A stretch of 64,000 nt of DNA from Nitrospira_D sp019636945 (GCF_047338595.1 NZ_JBLFBO010000003.1:62001-126000); one strand, 5' to 3'; shown: positions 16,758 to 26,187, counted from the stretch's first letter. The notes: generated from the letters alone by a model not told the origin. A program made the numbers and translations.

Positions 16758-17792
16758 ATGAATTTTGTCATGTATCGATTGCTGTTGATCGTCATTGGTT
16801 CTGTCCTTAGTGTCGGGGTTGCTCTGGCTGGGACGGAGGGCTCTGTACCAGGTCCACGGACCATTACGGTGGCACTGGACGGCTCTGGTGATTTCTCGTC
16901 GCTACAAGAGGCTGTGGATAGTGCGGGGAAAGGCGACACGGTGTTGATTAAGGCCGGAGTCTACCCACAAGACCTCACCATTCATAGTAAGGAACGTCTC
17001 AAGATCGTCGGTGCCGGAGTTGACAAGGTTATTCTGCAAGGCCGAGGACAGATGGTGGGTGTTCTCCACGTGGGGAAATGGCCGTATGGCGCAACGGATA
17101 TTGAGATCAGCGGTCTGACGATCAATGAGCATGGGGGGCATGCGCTTGGGGTTTTTAATGGGAACCGCATCGTACTTCGTCAGCTTCATGTCAAGGGCAT
17201 GGTTTTCAGCCAACAGGTCCAAGAGGTCCGAATAGAAGACAGTGTTATCGGTGGTAGTGAGACCACCGGCCTGCACTTTTCAGACTCCCACGCCGTTCTG
17301 GTTGGAAATTTTATTCATGATAACGATTATGGGGTCAATGTCACCGGGAAGTCCTCGGTGCGACTCGAGCACAATGTCATTACCAGAAGTCTCTTTGAGG
17401 CGGTGGTCATCGGTGATCAGTCTGCCGCGGTGTTAGTGAACAATACATTGGTGAAGAACGGCAGCGGTGCGACATTTCTTGGTGCCTCGAGGATTGAGGC
17501 GATGGGGAACATTGTGAGCTTCAACAAGGTCGGCTTTCTGATCGCGCTATCGAGTCAGACGAAGCTTGGGTACAACCTTCTTTTCAACGGTGAAGCGGAC
17601 TATATGAGAGTAGGCTCTCCGAATCGTCCTGCCCCGGAGCTGAAACTCAACTCCGATATCTTTGCAGATCCTCGTTTTGTTGATGCAGAGCGTGATGATT
17701 TTCATCTACCGCCTGATACGACCTTTCTTAATGTGGGAGGATTCCGCTATCTTGGAGCGCTTCCCCCTCGTTCACCGGTATCAATTCAGTAG
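16758..17792 (+). CDS. Exported right-handed parallel beta-helix protein
   Basis: This 344-residue protein has a signal peptide (about residues 1-24, ending GVALA). Mature sequence starts with a pectinesterase-like segment (ITVALDGSGDFSSLQEAVDSA, GDTVLIKAGVY). It continues as repeated beta-helix coils with regularly spaced Asn/Gly/Val positions (IHDNDYGVNVTGKSSVRLEHN, NNTLVKNGSGATFLG, GNIVSFNKVGF). Such folds carry polysaccharide lyases, esterases or structural surface proteins; I see no complete catalytic motif, so the activity is open. The protein is likely periplasmic or surface-exposed. Confidence 0.82.
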   Translation: MNFVMYRLLLIVIGSVLSVGVALAGTEGSVPGPRTITVALDGSGDFSSLQEAVDSAGKGDTVLIKAGVYPQDLTIHSKERLKIVGAGVDKVILQGRGQMVGVLHVGKWPYGATDIEISGLTINEHGGHALGVFNGNRIVLRQLHVKGMVFSQQVQEVRIEDSVIGGSETTGLHFSDSHAVLVGNFIHDNDYGVNVTGKSSVRLEHNVITRSLFEAVVIGDQSAAVLVNNTLVKNGSGATFLGASRIEAMGNIVSFNKVGFLIALSSQTKLGYNLLFNGEADYMRVGSPNRPAPELKLNSDIFADPRFVDAERDDFHLPPDTTFLNVGGFRYLGALPPRSPVSIQ

Positions 17793-17868
17793 AAACTCCA
17801 TAAAAGCAATGAGATAGATGATTGTGCTTCTCATGGGGATCCGTCTGCTATCATTTGAGGCGAGCGCG

Positions 17869-18129
17869 ATGTCTTCCAGGGCGCTTTCCGGCTCAAGTAA
17901 CGGCTCGAGCATGCCGAGAAAGATTCAACCAGGAGGTCGTCCATTGGCTAGTTTCCGAAGCAACCTCGAAAAACTCTCCGGTGAAGCCATTCCGTCCCTC
18001 ATGGATATGGAGTCAGGAAAATTAGTCGGTGCCGTGCTGCCCATGTCCGAACGGGCGCAGATTCAGATGCGGAACAGTATTGAGGTGATTGAGTACCTCC
18101 TGAACCAGGAACAAGTGATCTGGAGCTGA
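17869..18129 (+). CDS. Small hypothetical protein
   Basis: An 86-residue frame begins MSSRALSG. A longer in-frame start exists at 17818, but GAGGCG sits about 8 bases before ATG 17869. The sequence is polar with a helix-forming second half (SERAQIQMRNSIEVIEYLLNQEQ), no signal peptide and no family I recognise. It lies between the beta-helix gene and the GH63-like glycosidase. Coding status is moderate, based on length, start signal and absence of a better frame. Confidence 0.45.
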   Translation: MSSRALSGSSNGSSMPRKIQPGGRPLASFRSNLEKLSGEAIPSLMDMESGKLVGAVLPMSERAQIQMRNSIEVIEYLLNQEQVIWS

Positions 18130-18387
18130 GTCTCCGGGCATAGTCCCTACCTACTTTCCTTCTTCATATTCCCGAATCAGATAGCGTTCTTCAGGATGAC
18201 TCCGTACCTGTCGGAGTTGTGATGTATGCTGCTCGTGGCGCATCCTGAGCAATTCAGACAATAGAACAAAAGACCGAAGAGGGACTTGAGTTGAAGTGCC
18301 TCGATGGGCCGCGCTTGATTCCGTGGTTGATTGGGCGCATCGTAGCCGTTGTGCACCGCTAGCGAGCGTGAGACGCACGGGGTTCTT

Positions 18388-21069
18388 ATGGCGAAAGCAG
18401 TTCAGACGTTTTCTCGTTCCCAAGCTCTTCATGGAGCCGAACGGCAACGGCTGGAAGAGGATGCTCTCCGTAAGCAGCATTGGAAGCGCTGGGGGCCGTA
18501 CCTCAGTGAACGAGCCTGGGGGACGGTTCGAGAAGACTATAGTCCCTACGGCACTGCGTGGGAATCTTTTCCTCATGATCATGCTCGCTCTCGTGCGTAC
18601 CGCTGGAATGAAGACGGGCTCGCCGGAATCTCGGATCGTCATCAGTACATCTGTTTTGCGATTGCCCTTTGGAATGGGCGCGATCCTATTTTAAAAGAAC
18701 GGGTGTTCGGAGTCACAGGTAATGAAGGGAATCATGGCGAGGATGTTAAGGAGTACTATTTCTATTTAGATTCAACGCCAACTCATTCATACATGAAGTA
18801 TTTGTATAAGTATCCACAAGCTGAATTTCCGTATGCCAAGTTGGTCGAGGAGAATCGCCGTCGTGGACGACGAGATGGAGAGTACGAGCTCATTGATACG
18901 GGTGTATTTGATAAGGATCGCTATTTCGATGTGGTGGTGGAGTATGCCAAGACGACACCAGAGGAACTCCTCATTAGGATCCATATCACGAACCGGGGGC
19001 CTGAATGTGCCGAGTTGACGCTATTGCCGACCCTCTGGTTCAGGAATACATGGTCGTGGGGACTTGACGCTCGTCGGCCACGAATGCGTGAAGGACCCGC
19101 AGCGAAGGACCTCAGTATTGTTGAGCTGGGGCATGAGTATTACGGCAAGCGGTTTCTCTGGTGCGAGGGCAAGCCTCCGTTGCTGTTCACGGAAAATGAG
19201 ACCAACTCCCGGCGATTGTATGGAGATCAGGACGGTTCAAAGTACGTCAAGGACAGTTTTCATGATTACATCATCCACAGGAAGGCCGATGCGGTCAATC
19301 CTGAGAAGATCGGCTCGAAGGCGGCCGCGCAGTATGTGCTGACGTTGGCGCCTGGGGAATCGGAAGCCGTTCGTCTTTGTCTGACGAATGAATCTGATCC
19401 AAGAAGATTTGATAAGAAGCACATCGATGGACTCTTTGAACAACGGGTTGAGGAGGCCGATGAGTTCTATGAAGACCTGGCTCCGGCACATCTGTCCGAG
19501 GACGCGAAGCTCGTTCAGCGACAAGCCTTCGCTGGGTTGCTGTGGAGTAAACAATTTTACCACTATGATCTGAAACGCTGGCTTGTGGGTGATCCAGGGA
19601 TGCCGGATCCGCCCCAAGAGCGACTGCATGGGCGAAACTCCGATTGGACACATCTCTACAATGCCGATGTGATTTCCATGCCGGACAAGTGGGAGTATCC
19701 CTGGTACGCCGCGTGGGATTTAGCATTCCATTGCATTCCGCTGGCCCTCGTCGACTCGACCTTTGCCAAGGAACAGCTGATCCTCATGCTCCGTGAGTGG
19801 TACATGCATCCCAACGGGCAGATGCCTGCCTATGAATGGGCGTTTGGAGATGTGAATCCTCCGGTGCATGCTTGGGCTGCTTGGCGTGTCTATAAGATCG
19901 AGAAGAAGCGGAAGGGAGTGGGTGACCGGGTCTTTCTTGAGCGTGTTTTCCACAAGCTCTTGCTGAACTTTACCTGGTGGGTCAATCGAAAGGATGCCGA
20001 GGGGAAGAATATCTTTCAGGGAGGATTCTTGGGGCTCGACAACATCGGTGTCTTTGATCGGAGTGCCCCCTTGCCGACCGGCGGCCACATTGAACAGTCG
20101 GATGCCACCAGTTGGATGGGGATGTACTGCCTCAACATGTTGTCGATTGCGCTGGAATTGGCGCGTCACAATCGAGCGTATGAAGATGTCGCGAGCAAGT
20201 TTTTTGAGCACTTCGTCTATATCTGCCGAGCCATGAATAACATCGGCGGGGAGAAAATTGAGCTCTGGAATAGAGACGATGGGTTTTTTTATGACGTCCT
20301 GCACCTTCCTGACGGACAGACCTGCCCGCTCAAGGTCCGATCTCTGGTCGGCCTGATCCCTCTGTTTGCCGTGGAAACCCTGGATTCGGAGTTGATCGAT
20401 CAGCTTCCGCGATTTAAGCACCGTATGCAGTGGTTTATTGAAAATCGACCTGATTTCAGCGCTCATGTAGAGACCCAATCACGCGATGGTGAAGTGCGGC
20501 GATTTTTGTCGCTCGTGAATCGTTCACGGTTGAAATCAGTACTGCGATACATGCTGGACGAAGAGGAATTTCTTTCTCCCTACGGCATTCGTGCCCTCTC
20601 GCGCTATCACAAGGACCACCCCTATGTGCTTTCTCTCATGGGCCAAGAGTATCGGGTGGATTATGAACCGGCTGAATCGAGCACGGGGCTCTTCGGAGGC
20701 AATTCAAACTGGAGGGGGCCCATTTGGTTTCCCGTCAACTATCTCCTCATTGAATCGCTCCAAAAGTTCCATTACTTCCTTGGTGAAGACTTCAAGGTCG
20801 AGTATCCGGTTCGGTCAGGGCGATTCCTCTCGTTGAATGAGGTCGCCTCCGAACTGTCCCGAAGACTCACGCATATTTTCCTCCGTGATAAGACGGGACA
20901 GCGCCCCGTGCATGGCGGGGTCAGAAAATTTCAGGATGACCCGTGCTGGCGAGATGCCATCCCCTTTTATGAGTATTTCCATGGCGACAATGGGGCAGGG
21001 ATTGGGGCTAGCCATCAGACGGGATGGACCGGACTTGTTGCGAAGCTCATTCAGCAGAGCGGGGAATAG
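18388..21069 (+). CDS. Large cytoplasmic glucosidase, GH63/MGH1-like
   Basis: This 893-residue protein has no signal peptide. The N-terminal half is beta-rich (WGTVREDYSPYGTAWE, YYFYLDSTPTHSYMKYLYKYPQ). The second half is an alpha/alpha barrel with conserved segments such as DKWEYPWYAAWDLAFHCIPLA, GQMPAYEWAFGDVNPPVHAWA, RDDGFFYDVL and NWRGPIWFPVNYLLI, typical of the GH63 mannosylglycerate hydrolase-like group. Members hydrolyse alpha-glucosidic bonds in oligosaccharides or compatible-solute glycosides; the substrate here is unknown. A TTG start 39 bases upstream is possible, but ATG 18388 after CACGGGG is preferred. The next gene is a debranching enzyme, so alpha-glucan turnover is a fair inference. 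Confidence 0.87.
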   Translation: MAKAVQTFSRSQALHGAERQRLEEDALRKQHWKRWGPYLSERAWGTVREDYSPYGTAWESFPHDHARSRAYRWNEDGLAGISDRHQYICFAIALWNGRDPILKERVFGVTGNEGNHGEDVKEYYFYLDSTPTHSYMKYLYKYPQAEFPYAKLVEENRRRGRRDGEYELIDTGVFDKDRYFDVVVEYAKTTPEELLIRIHITNRGPECAELTLLPTLWFRNTWSWGLDARRPRMREGPAAKDLSIVELGHEYYGKRFLWCEGKPPLLFTENETNSRRLYGDQDGSKYVKDSFHDYIIHRKADAVNPEKIGSKAAAQYVLTLAPGESEAVRLCLTNESDPRRFDKKHIDGLFEQRVEEADEFYEDLAPAHLSEDAKLVQRQAFAGLLWSKQFYHYDLKRWLVGDPGMPDPPQERLHGRNSDWTHLYNADVISMPDKWEYPWYAAWDLAFHCIPLALVDSTFAKEQLILMLREWYMHPNGQMPAYEWAFGDVNPPVHAWAAWRVYKIEKKRKGVGDRVFLERVFHKLLLNFTWWVNRKDAEGKNIFQGGFLGLDNIGVFDRSAPLPTGGHIEQSDATSWMGMYCLNMLSIALELARHNRAYEDVASKFFEHFVYICRAMNNIGGEKIELWNRDDGFFYDVLHLPDGQTCPLKVRSLVGLIPLFAVETLDSELIDQLPRFKHRMQWFIENRPDFSAHVETQSRDGEVRRFLSLVNRSRLKSVLRYMLDEEEFLSPYGIRALSRYHKDHPYVLSLMGQEYRVDYEPAESSTGLFGGNSNWRGPIWFPVNYLLIESLQKFHYFLGEDFKVEYPVRSGRFLSLNEVASELSRRLTHIFLRDKTGQRPVHGGVRKFQDDPCWRDAIPFYEYFHGDNGAGIGASHQTGWTGLVAKLIQQSGE

Positions 21070-21174
21070 CGGAAAGATGCGTCATTCGTCCTTCGACATC
21101 GCCTGGGAGCGCGAGCCTGTCGAACGGTGAAGCGCATTTCGCGAGCACGAGATACCAACGACGAGGGACAGCTG

Positions 21175-23193
21175 ATGCGGATCGGCAAAGAAGAATGCCA
21201 AGATCCCGATCGTGCGTTGAGTCTGGAATGGTTGGAGACGAACGGGTGCGGGGGATTTGCGTCCGGCACGGTGGCTGGTGCGAATACGCGCCGCTATCAT
21301 GGGTTGTTGCTTGTGGTGTCTCCCTCTGAGTGCCATCGCTACATGCTGGTCAATCATTTGGAGGAATGGCTTCATCTGGATGACCGTGCGATTTCAATCT
21401 CGACGAATCTGTATCCTGGTGTGATCCATCCTCAAGGGTATAGCCACTGCATCTCCTTTTCATCGACTCCCTGGCCGACCTGGACGTTTACGTTTGACGA
21501 TCGAACTGTCAGCCGGGAAATCCTCTGTGTGCGGGGCCAGAGCACGGTTGTGGTGCGATGGAGACTACTCACACCGGCGAGGGATTCAATCGAACTGCGG
21601 GTACGTCCGAAGCTCACGAGCCGAGAGTATCATGCTCTCCATCACGAAAACGGAGCGCTTTCTCCTGAAGCGACGGTCACGGCGCAGCGGGTGACCTGGC
21701 AGCCGTACCATGATCTGCCGGCCGTGCAGTGCAGTCACACCGGAAGCTATCACCACCTTCCCGAGTGGTATCGGCAGGTGCAGTTCCCCATGGAACAGGA
21801 GCGGGGACTCGATTTTCAGGAAGACTGGTGGTCTCCAGGAGAACTGCGGTTTCACTTGGAGTCCGGCAGGGAGCAGGCCCTCGCTCTGACCAGCGAGGTG
21901 GCTGACGATATTGAGATCGGCGACCTCATTCGCAAGGAACGTGTCAGACGGGTGAAGTATCACGAGGTCGCGAAGGCTCCAGACCGCTTTGCCGAAGCAC
22001 TTCGGCGAGGTGTCGAGACATTCTTGGTCCGCCAAGGTTCGAAGCAGACGGTGATCGCTGGATATCCGTGGTTCGCCGATTGGGGGCGAGACACCTTCAT
22101 CTCCTTGCCGGGCCTCTTTCTTGTGACCGGACAGTACGAGGCCGGCTGGGACATCATTCAATCCTTCATTCCCTTTGTGTCCGAAGGCATGGTGCCGAAT
22201 CGTTTTCCTGATCTCGGCAAAGATCCCGACTATAATGCGATTGATGCGTCACTGTGGTTTATCCATGCTGTCGATCGCTATCTGGCGTACAGCAAAGATA
22301 CCAAGCGAGTTCGACTCGTCGCGTGGCCGGCCATCAGGCAGATACTCGATGGCTATCGTCAAGGCACGAGATACAACATCAAAATGGATATCGATGGGCT
22401 GATTTCGGGAGGGATGCCCGGGGTACAACTGACATGGATGGATGCCAAAATCGGGGATTGGGTCGTCACTCCACGGCATGGAAAGCCGGTAGAGATTCAA
22501 GCCTTGTGGCTTCGAGCGTTGCAAGTAGGCGCTTGCTTGGCCGCACAGTTTGGTGAGCAAGGCTATGCAGCCGGTTGTCGGAAAGATAGACGACGAGCGC
22601 TCACTTCGTTCCGTACGCGGTTTTGGTACCAGGGGGGACAATATCTGTACGATACCGTCGATGGACCTGGGGGGGACGACTCGTCGATCCGCCCCAACCA
22701 GGTCTATGCAATTTCTCTGTGCGATGATCTGCTGACGCATGAGCAGGCCACACAGGTTCTTCAACTCGTCAAAGAACAGCTCCTGACCCCGGTAGGCCTT
22801 CGCACACTGTCCCCACAGGACAGGCGATATCGGCCACGCTATGTAGGAGGGCCGCGAGAACGTGATAGCGCATATCACCAAGGGACTGTGTGGCCGTTTC
22901 TGTTGGGATGTTTTGTGACCGCCTGGGTGAGCACATTCGGGCGCACCTCCAAGACCAAACGTGAAGCGCGGTCATTTCTGAAAGGAATAGAAGCACACTT
23001 ACGAGAAGCCTGCCTTGGTCACGTCTCAGAGATTTTCGATGGAGACGAGCCACATGCCCCACGCGGCTGTCCTGCGCAAGCCTGGTCCCTTGCGGAACCG
23101 CTTCGCGCCATGGTCGAAGACCTTGGGGTCCGGCTTGTATCTGAGAAAGCTCCTTCTGTTCGACACAAACGGCCTGGTATCCAGCCACGCTAG
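21175..23193 (+). CDS. Amylo-alpha-1,6-glucosidase (glycogen debranching type)
   Basis: This 672-residue protein has the bacterial debranching-enzyme layout. The N-terminal beta domain has SLEWLETNGCGGFASGTVAG and NTRRYHGLLL (GDE_N). The C-terminal alpha/alpha barrel has YPWFADWGRDTFISLPGL, FPDLGKDPDYNAIDASLWFI and a final GCPAQAWSLAEPLRA (GDE_C, GH133-like). It should cleave alpha-1,6 branches of glycogen-like glucans. GTG 21127 is in frame, but ATG 21175 after GAGGGACAG is preferred. It lies about 100 bases after the GH63-like gene and is probably co-transcribed with it. Confidence 0.9.
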   Translation: MRIGKEECQDPDRALSLEWLETNGCGGFASGTVAGANTRRYHGLLLVVSPSECHRYMLVNHLEEWLHLDDRAISISTNLYPGVIHPQGYSHCISFSSTPWPTWTFTFDDRTVSREILCVRGQSTVVVRWRLLTPARDSIELRVRPKLTSREYHALHHENGALSPEATVTAQRVTWQPYHDLPAVQCSHTGSYHHLPEWYRQVQFPMEQERGLDFQEDWWSPGELRFHLESGREQALALTSEVADDIEIGDLIRKERVRRVKYHEVAKAPDRFAEALRRGVETFLVRQGSKQTVIAGYPWFADWGRDTFISLPGLFLVTGQYEAGWDIIQSFIPFVSEGMVPNRFPDLGKDPDYNAIDASLWFIHAVDRYLAYSKDTKRVRLVAWPAIRQILDGYRQGTRYNIKMDIDGLISGGMPGVQLTWMDAKIGDWVVTPRHGKPVEIQALWLRALQVGACLAAQFGEQGYAAGCRKDRRRALTSFRTRFWYQGGQYLYDTVDGPGGDDSSIRPNQVYAISLCDDLLTHEQATQVLQLVKEQLLTPVGLRTLSPQDRRYRPRYVGGPRERDSAYHQGTVWPFLLGCFVTAWVSTFGRTSKTKREARSFLKGIEAHLREACLGHVSEIFDGDEPHAPRGCPAQAWSLAEPLRAMVEDLGVRLVSEKAPSVRHKRPGIQPR

Positions 23194-23205
23194 CCATCCC
23201 CACTC

Positions 23206-23234
23206 TTGACAGAGGGGAGGTGCATCCGTAGTCT
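23206..23234 (+). promoter_or_regulatory. Candidate promoter for the GlcG-like gene
   Basis: TTGACA (23206-23211), 17 bp, TAGTCT (23229-23234). The -35 box is perfect and the -10 is weak. The start would lie about 25 bases before the ATG at 23265, leaving room for the AGGAGG site. Confidence 0.4.
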
Positions 23235-23264
23235 GCAGCCAGGGTCTAGGTAGGAGGCTCTGTG

Positions 23265-23813
23265 ATGCAGATAAGGATTCCATCCAGCCGAACGTATCGG
23301 GCTGTCATTGTCACCGTGCTGTTGTGTCTGCTCGTTGGCCTCGGAGTGCCCTCCGGCACCCTGGCTGATGATCTGCTCAAAGAATCAGTCTTGCCGTTAG
23401 GAATAGCGAACAAGGCGATACAAGCCGCGTTAGATGCCTGTAAAAAAGATGGGTACCGAGTCAGTGTTTCGGTGGTAGACCGTGACGGTGTGCTTCGTGC
23501 TATGGAACGTGCCGACGGCGCGGGGCCTCATACGATAGACAGTAGCCGAAAGAAAGCTTATACGGCTGCCAGTCTACGGCGTCCTACGAGTGAGCTTGCC
23601 GATCTCATTGCCAAAGTTCCCACGCTGCAGGCCCTTCGCGATATCAATGGGGAGGTTCTGATGTTAGGGGGAGGGCTCCCCATTGAAATGGGAGGAGACG
23701 TGGTTGGTGGAATTGGAGTTGGTGGAGCCCCAGGCACCCATCTGGATGACGCCTGCGCGCAGGGAGGCTTGGATGCGATCGGTGCGGTCCCCAAGGTTGT
23801 GCCAACCAAGTGA
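23265..23813 (+). CDS. Exported GlcG/HbpS-family (heme-binding-like) protein
   Basis: This 182-residue protein has a signal peptide (to about ...GTLADD). The mature part is the GlcG/HbpS domain, recognised by KKAYTAASLRRPT, then LMLGGGLPIEMGGDVVGGIGVGG and a final DDACAQGGLDAIG. HbpS proteins bind heme; GlcG itself has no known reaction. TAGGAGG is placed for ATG 23265 (GTG 23262 is also possible). The stop overlaps the GTG start of the next gene by 4 bases, so the pair is translationally coupled. A periplasmic cofactor- or small-molecule-binding role is inferred. Confidence 0.87.
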   Translation: MQIRIPSSRTYRAVIVTVLLCLLVGLGVPSGTLADDLLKESVLPLGIANKAIQAALDACKKDGYRVSVSVVDRDGVLRAMERADGAGPHTIDSSRKKAYTAASLRRPTSELADLIAKVPTLQALRDINGEVLMLGGGLPIEMGGDVVGGIGVGGAPGTHLDDACAQGGLDAIGAVPKVVPTK

Positions 23814-24262
23814 GATTCCCTGTATGGGGAGTGACCTGCATTGCCATGTTGCCAGCTGTGGTGGGATGTAATAGCAATGTCCCAGAGACCGCATCATTCG
23901 AGGTGGCGGCGCTCCAGCTTCGATTGGCCATTGTGAGGATGGCAACTGATCCATTTCTTCAGCGATTCACCCTCACGATGAATGTTCAAGGAGGAGGATG
24001 TCGGTCTTCAACAGATCTCTTTCCTGATACGGGCTATGCTGGTCGGCGAAACGTCTACCTGGCGGCGAAGGGCAGAGTGTATGTGGTTGGACAGTATGAT
24101 GCACGAGTGATTGATCCCCAAAGCTGTCAGGCCAGTCTGGCAGAATTTCGACATCTCGATCGAAACGTAATCTTTCTTGGAAGCTTCGATCAGGATCAAG
24201 AAAGACGCTGGCGGTATCTATCTGCGCTTGAACGGCCGGAATTACCCTTTGAAAAACGATGA
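23810..24262 (+). CDS. Hypothetical lipoprotein coupled to GlcG-like protein
   Basis: This 150-residue protein starts with GTG in a GTGA overlap with the preceding stop. A short hydrophobic leader ends in LPAVVGC, a lipobox-like site, predicting a lipoprotein from cysteine 20. The mature part has CRSSTDLFPDTGYAGRRN and several aromatic strands but matches no family I know. The tight coupling suggests it works with the GlcG-like protein, perhaps in cofactor capture. Cysteines remain at about residues 64 and 108 and could form a disulfide. Confidence 0.65.
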   Translation: MRFPVWGVTCIAMLPAVVGCNSNVPETASFEVAALQLRLAIVRMATDPFLQRFTLTMNVQGGGCRSSTDLFPDTGYAGRRNVYLAAKGRVYVVGQYDARVIDPQSCQASLAEFRHLDRNVIFLGSFDQDQERRWRYLSALERPELPFEKR

Positions 24263-24364
24263 GGACGGCAGGTGTCATTGAGCGGCGTCTTCCAGTGTTC
24301 CCCTTGATGCTATTCAGTGGCCCTCGATCGGGCATCAGGAGCTGAGCATCAGCGATCGCACCAC

Positions 24365-24580
24365 ATGCAGCAATCGATCATTGGTTATCATCGAGACGAA
24401 CATGGTGACTGGGTTGCCGATCTGGCCTGTGGTCATGGGCAGCATGTTCGACATCACCCACCGTTCTTTAATCGTCCATGGGTCCTGACTGCTGATGGAC
24501 GTGAGCGGCATCTCGGCACGCTATTGAACTGTAAGAAATGCGAAGAGCCTCCGATCGCTACCGCTTCAACACCATCATAA
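24365..24580 (+). CDS. DUF3565 family protein
   Basis: This 71-residue protein matches the DUF3565 pattern: IIGYHRDEHGDWVADLACGH, GQHVRHHPPFFNRPWV and the ending LLNCKKCEE. The ACGHGQHVRHHPP and NCKKC elements look like ligands for one metal ion. The family function is unknown. ATG 24365 fits the family start, although no ribosome-binding site is evident. Confidence 0.82.
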   Translation: MQQSIIGYHRDEHGDWVADLACGHGQHVRHHPPFFNRPWVLTADGRERHLGTLLNCKKCEEPPIATASTPS

Positions 24581-24741
24581 GCCACGCAAAGCCCACGCCC
24601 CTCCTAGCGTCGACGCGAACCTCGTTCTGACCACATCTCATCCATGCAACCGTTCATTTTCTTGGTAGATGGTGGCCTTGGTGGTACTGTTGACATGGGC
24701 GGTTTCTCAATCTGGCGTCCAGAGAAATGGAGGACATGAGT

Positions 24742-25362
24742 ATGGTCACTGCTACGCGCTCGTCGATGTCGACGGGCGATCCTCGATCAAGCTTTTTTGT
24801 GCATCGAATCCAAAAGGGGTACGCCGCGTGGATCGGACTGTTGCTGTTTCTCTATTCGGCACTGTTCTTCACGATGGCCTTCTATGGGGCTCACCTGAAG
24901 CCCGTCGTTGCGCTCTACACGAGTGATTCATTGGAGGAGCGGCAGGCCGCAGCCGAGGAGATGTTGGCCCTGAGTCAGACGGTTTGGGTTGCGGTTCCGG
25001 TGCTCTTTTTTGGCTCTGTGATTTTCAGTCTTGTCGTGACCAGGCGTGTGGCAGGGCCGCTCTCTCGCCTGGACGAAAGCCTTCAGCAGTGGGGAAAGGG
25101 GAACCTTCGGTGGCGCATGCGCTTTCGTCCCAGCGATCGGCTGGATGAGTTGGCTGATCATGCGAACTGTGCCGTGGAGAATATCGAGCGATCATTTGAC
25201 CAGATTCAGAATCAGACAGGAGCCTTGCAGACGGCGCTCCAGAAGATTGAAAAGGTTGAGCCCGCGGGCGTGAAAGAAGCCCGAGAGGCGTTGGATGGGA
25301 TTACCGGGACGTTACGGCAATTTAATTTTCGAACGGCTGTCGATAAGTTGGGAAGAATCTAG
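24742..25362 (+). CDS. Membrane protein with HAMP-like domain, no output domain
   Basis: This 206-residue protein has two membrane helices (YAAWIGLLLFLYSALFF and VWVAVPVLFFGSVIFSLVV) around a short periplasmic loop. A HAMP-like segment follows (VVTRRVAGPLSRLDESLQQWGKGNLRWRMRFRP) and then a coiled-coil tail of about 70 residues. No kinase, cyclase or methyl-accepting domain follows. GGAGG favours ATG 24742 over two earlier ATGs. The stop overlaps the GTG of the pseudopilin gene. It could be a small signal transducer or a helper for pilin assembly (inference). Confidence 0.75.
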   Translation: MVTATRSSMSTGDPRSSFFVHRIQKGYAAWIGLLLFLYSALFFTMAFYGAHLKPVVALYTSDSLEERQAAAEEMLALSQTVWVAVPVLFFGSVIFSLVVTRRVAGPLSRLDESLQQWGKGNLRWRMRFRPSDRLDELADHANCAVENIERSFDQIQNQTGALQTALQKIEKVEPAGVKEAREALDGITGTLRQFNFRTAVDKLGRI

Positions 25363-25934
25363 TGGTGGGCGGAAGAAGAAAAAACGGTGGATTCACCTTA
25401 CTCGAAGTGCTGGTGGTTCTGGCTATGCTGAGCATTTTGGCAGCGGCGGCGATGGTTTCACACAGTCATTTTGTGAACCACGCCAAAGCGGTGGAGGCCG
25501 AGGTGGTCCTCGCAGAGATTAATCGGTTGGAAATGCTCTATCATGCCAATCATGGGACCTATTCCAGTGATGTTGCCGCCATTGGCCTGACTCTTGCGCC
25601 CACGCTCAAGTTTTACAAGGTCGAGGTGTGGCTGGGTGTTGGCGGAACATCATTTCAAGCGGCTGCCATACCTCTCTTTGGCCAGCGGACACAGCCGGCT
25701 CTCGTGTTGACGCATACAAAGGATGGAACAACGCTCCAGAAGAGGGAGGTAGGAACACTGGCTCGACAAAGCGGCGGGGGCTCCCTGCCGGTGGGCATGT
25801 CCTCGACGGCTGAGGGACCAATGGAGATAAGCACGGGAACACCGAGGAAAGCTCAACAAGAGGACTGTCGGAAAGGTGGTGAAGCAACAGTGGCTGCGGA
25901 TGGATTGCTCGATATGAATTTCTGCCTGAAATGA
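25362..25934 (+). CDS. Type IV pilin-like protein (prepilin N-terminus)
   Basis: This 190-residue protein has a class III prepilin signal: short basic leader MVGGRRKNGG, then FTLLEVLVVLAMLSILAAAA, with the processing Gly10, Phe at +1 and Glu at +5. The globular part has a GTYSSDVAAIGL segment and two cysteines (about 168 and 187) that could close a disulfide loop. GTG start overlaps the HAMP gene stop by one base. No type IVa or type II secretion machinery is encoded nearby, so the assembly system must be elsewhere; the Tad peptidase at 34.9 kb belongs to a different substrate class. Confidence 0.8.
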   Translation: MVGGRRKNGGFTLLEVLVVLAMLSILAAAAMVSHSHFVNHAKAVEAEVVLAEINRLEMLYHANHGTYSSDVAAIGLTLAPTLKFYKVEVWLGVGGTSFQAAAIPLFGQRTQPALVLTHTKDGTTLQKREVGTLARQSGGGSLPVGMSSTAEGPMEISTGTPRKAQQEDCRKGGEATVAADGLLDMNFCLK

Positions 25935-26187
25935 CTCTTCTGCGATACTGTTGCTGGTTACGCCTGGGTTGCCTTCGTCGACTGAGTTCGCGGTAGATTG
26001 TTCTGGGATGTCCCGCCAAATCTTGAAGAGAGGTGGTGTAGCGCTGTGATCGCAAGTTCGGACAGTACCAGCCTATGGCTCATCAACCTATTCGAAGGAC
26101 GTAGAGCCATTCAGACATCTTGACAGAGCAGATAAGTTTGTTTGACAACCCTGACCATACAGATATTAAGCGGATCACTCGCTATCC
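25935..26187 (+). promoter_or_regulatory. Upstream region of ydbH-like operon, candidate promoter
   Basis: This gap contains TTGACA (26142-26147), 16 bp, TATTAA (26164-26169), about 18 bases before the ydbH-like ATG. A second TTGACA at 26120-26125 has no matching -10. No ribosome-binding site is visible before 26188. The rest shows nothing recognisable. Confidence 0.35.
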
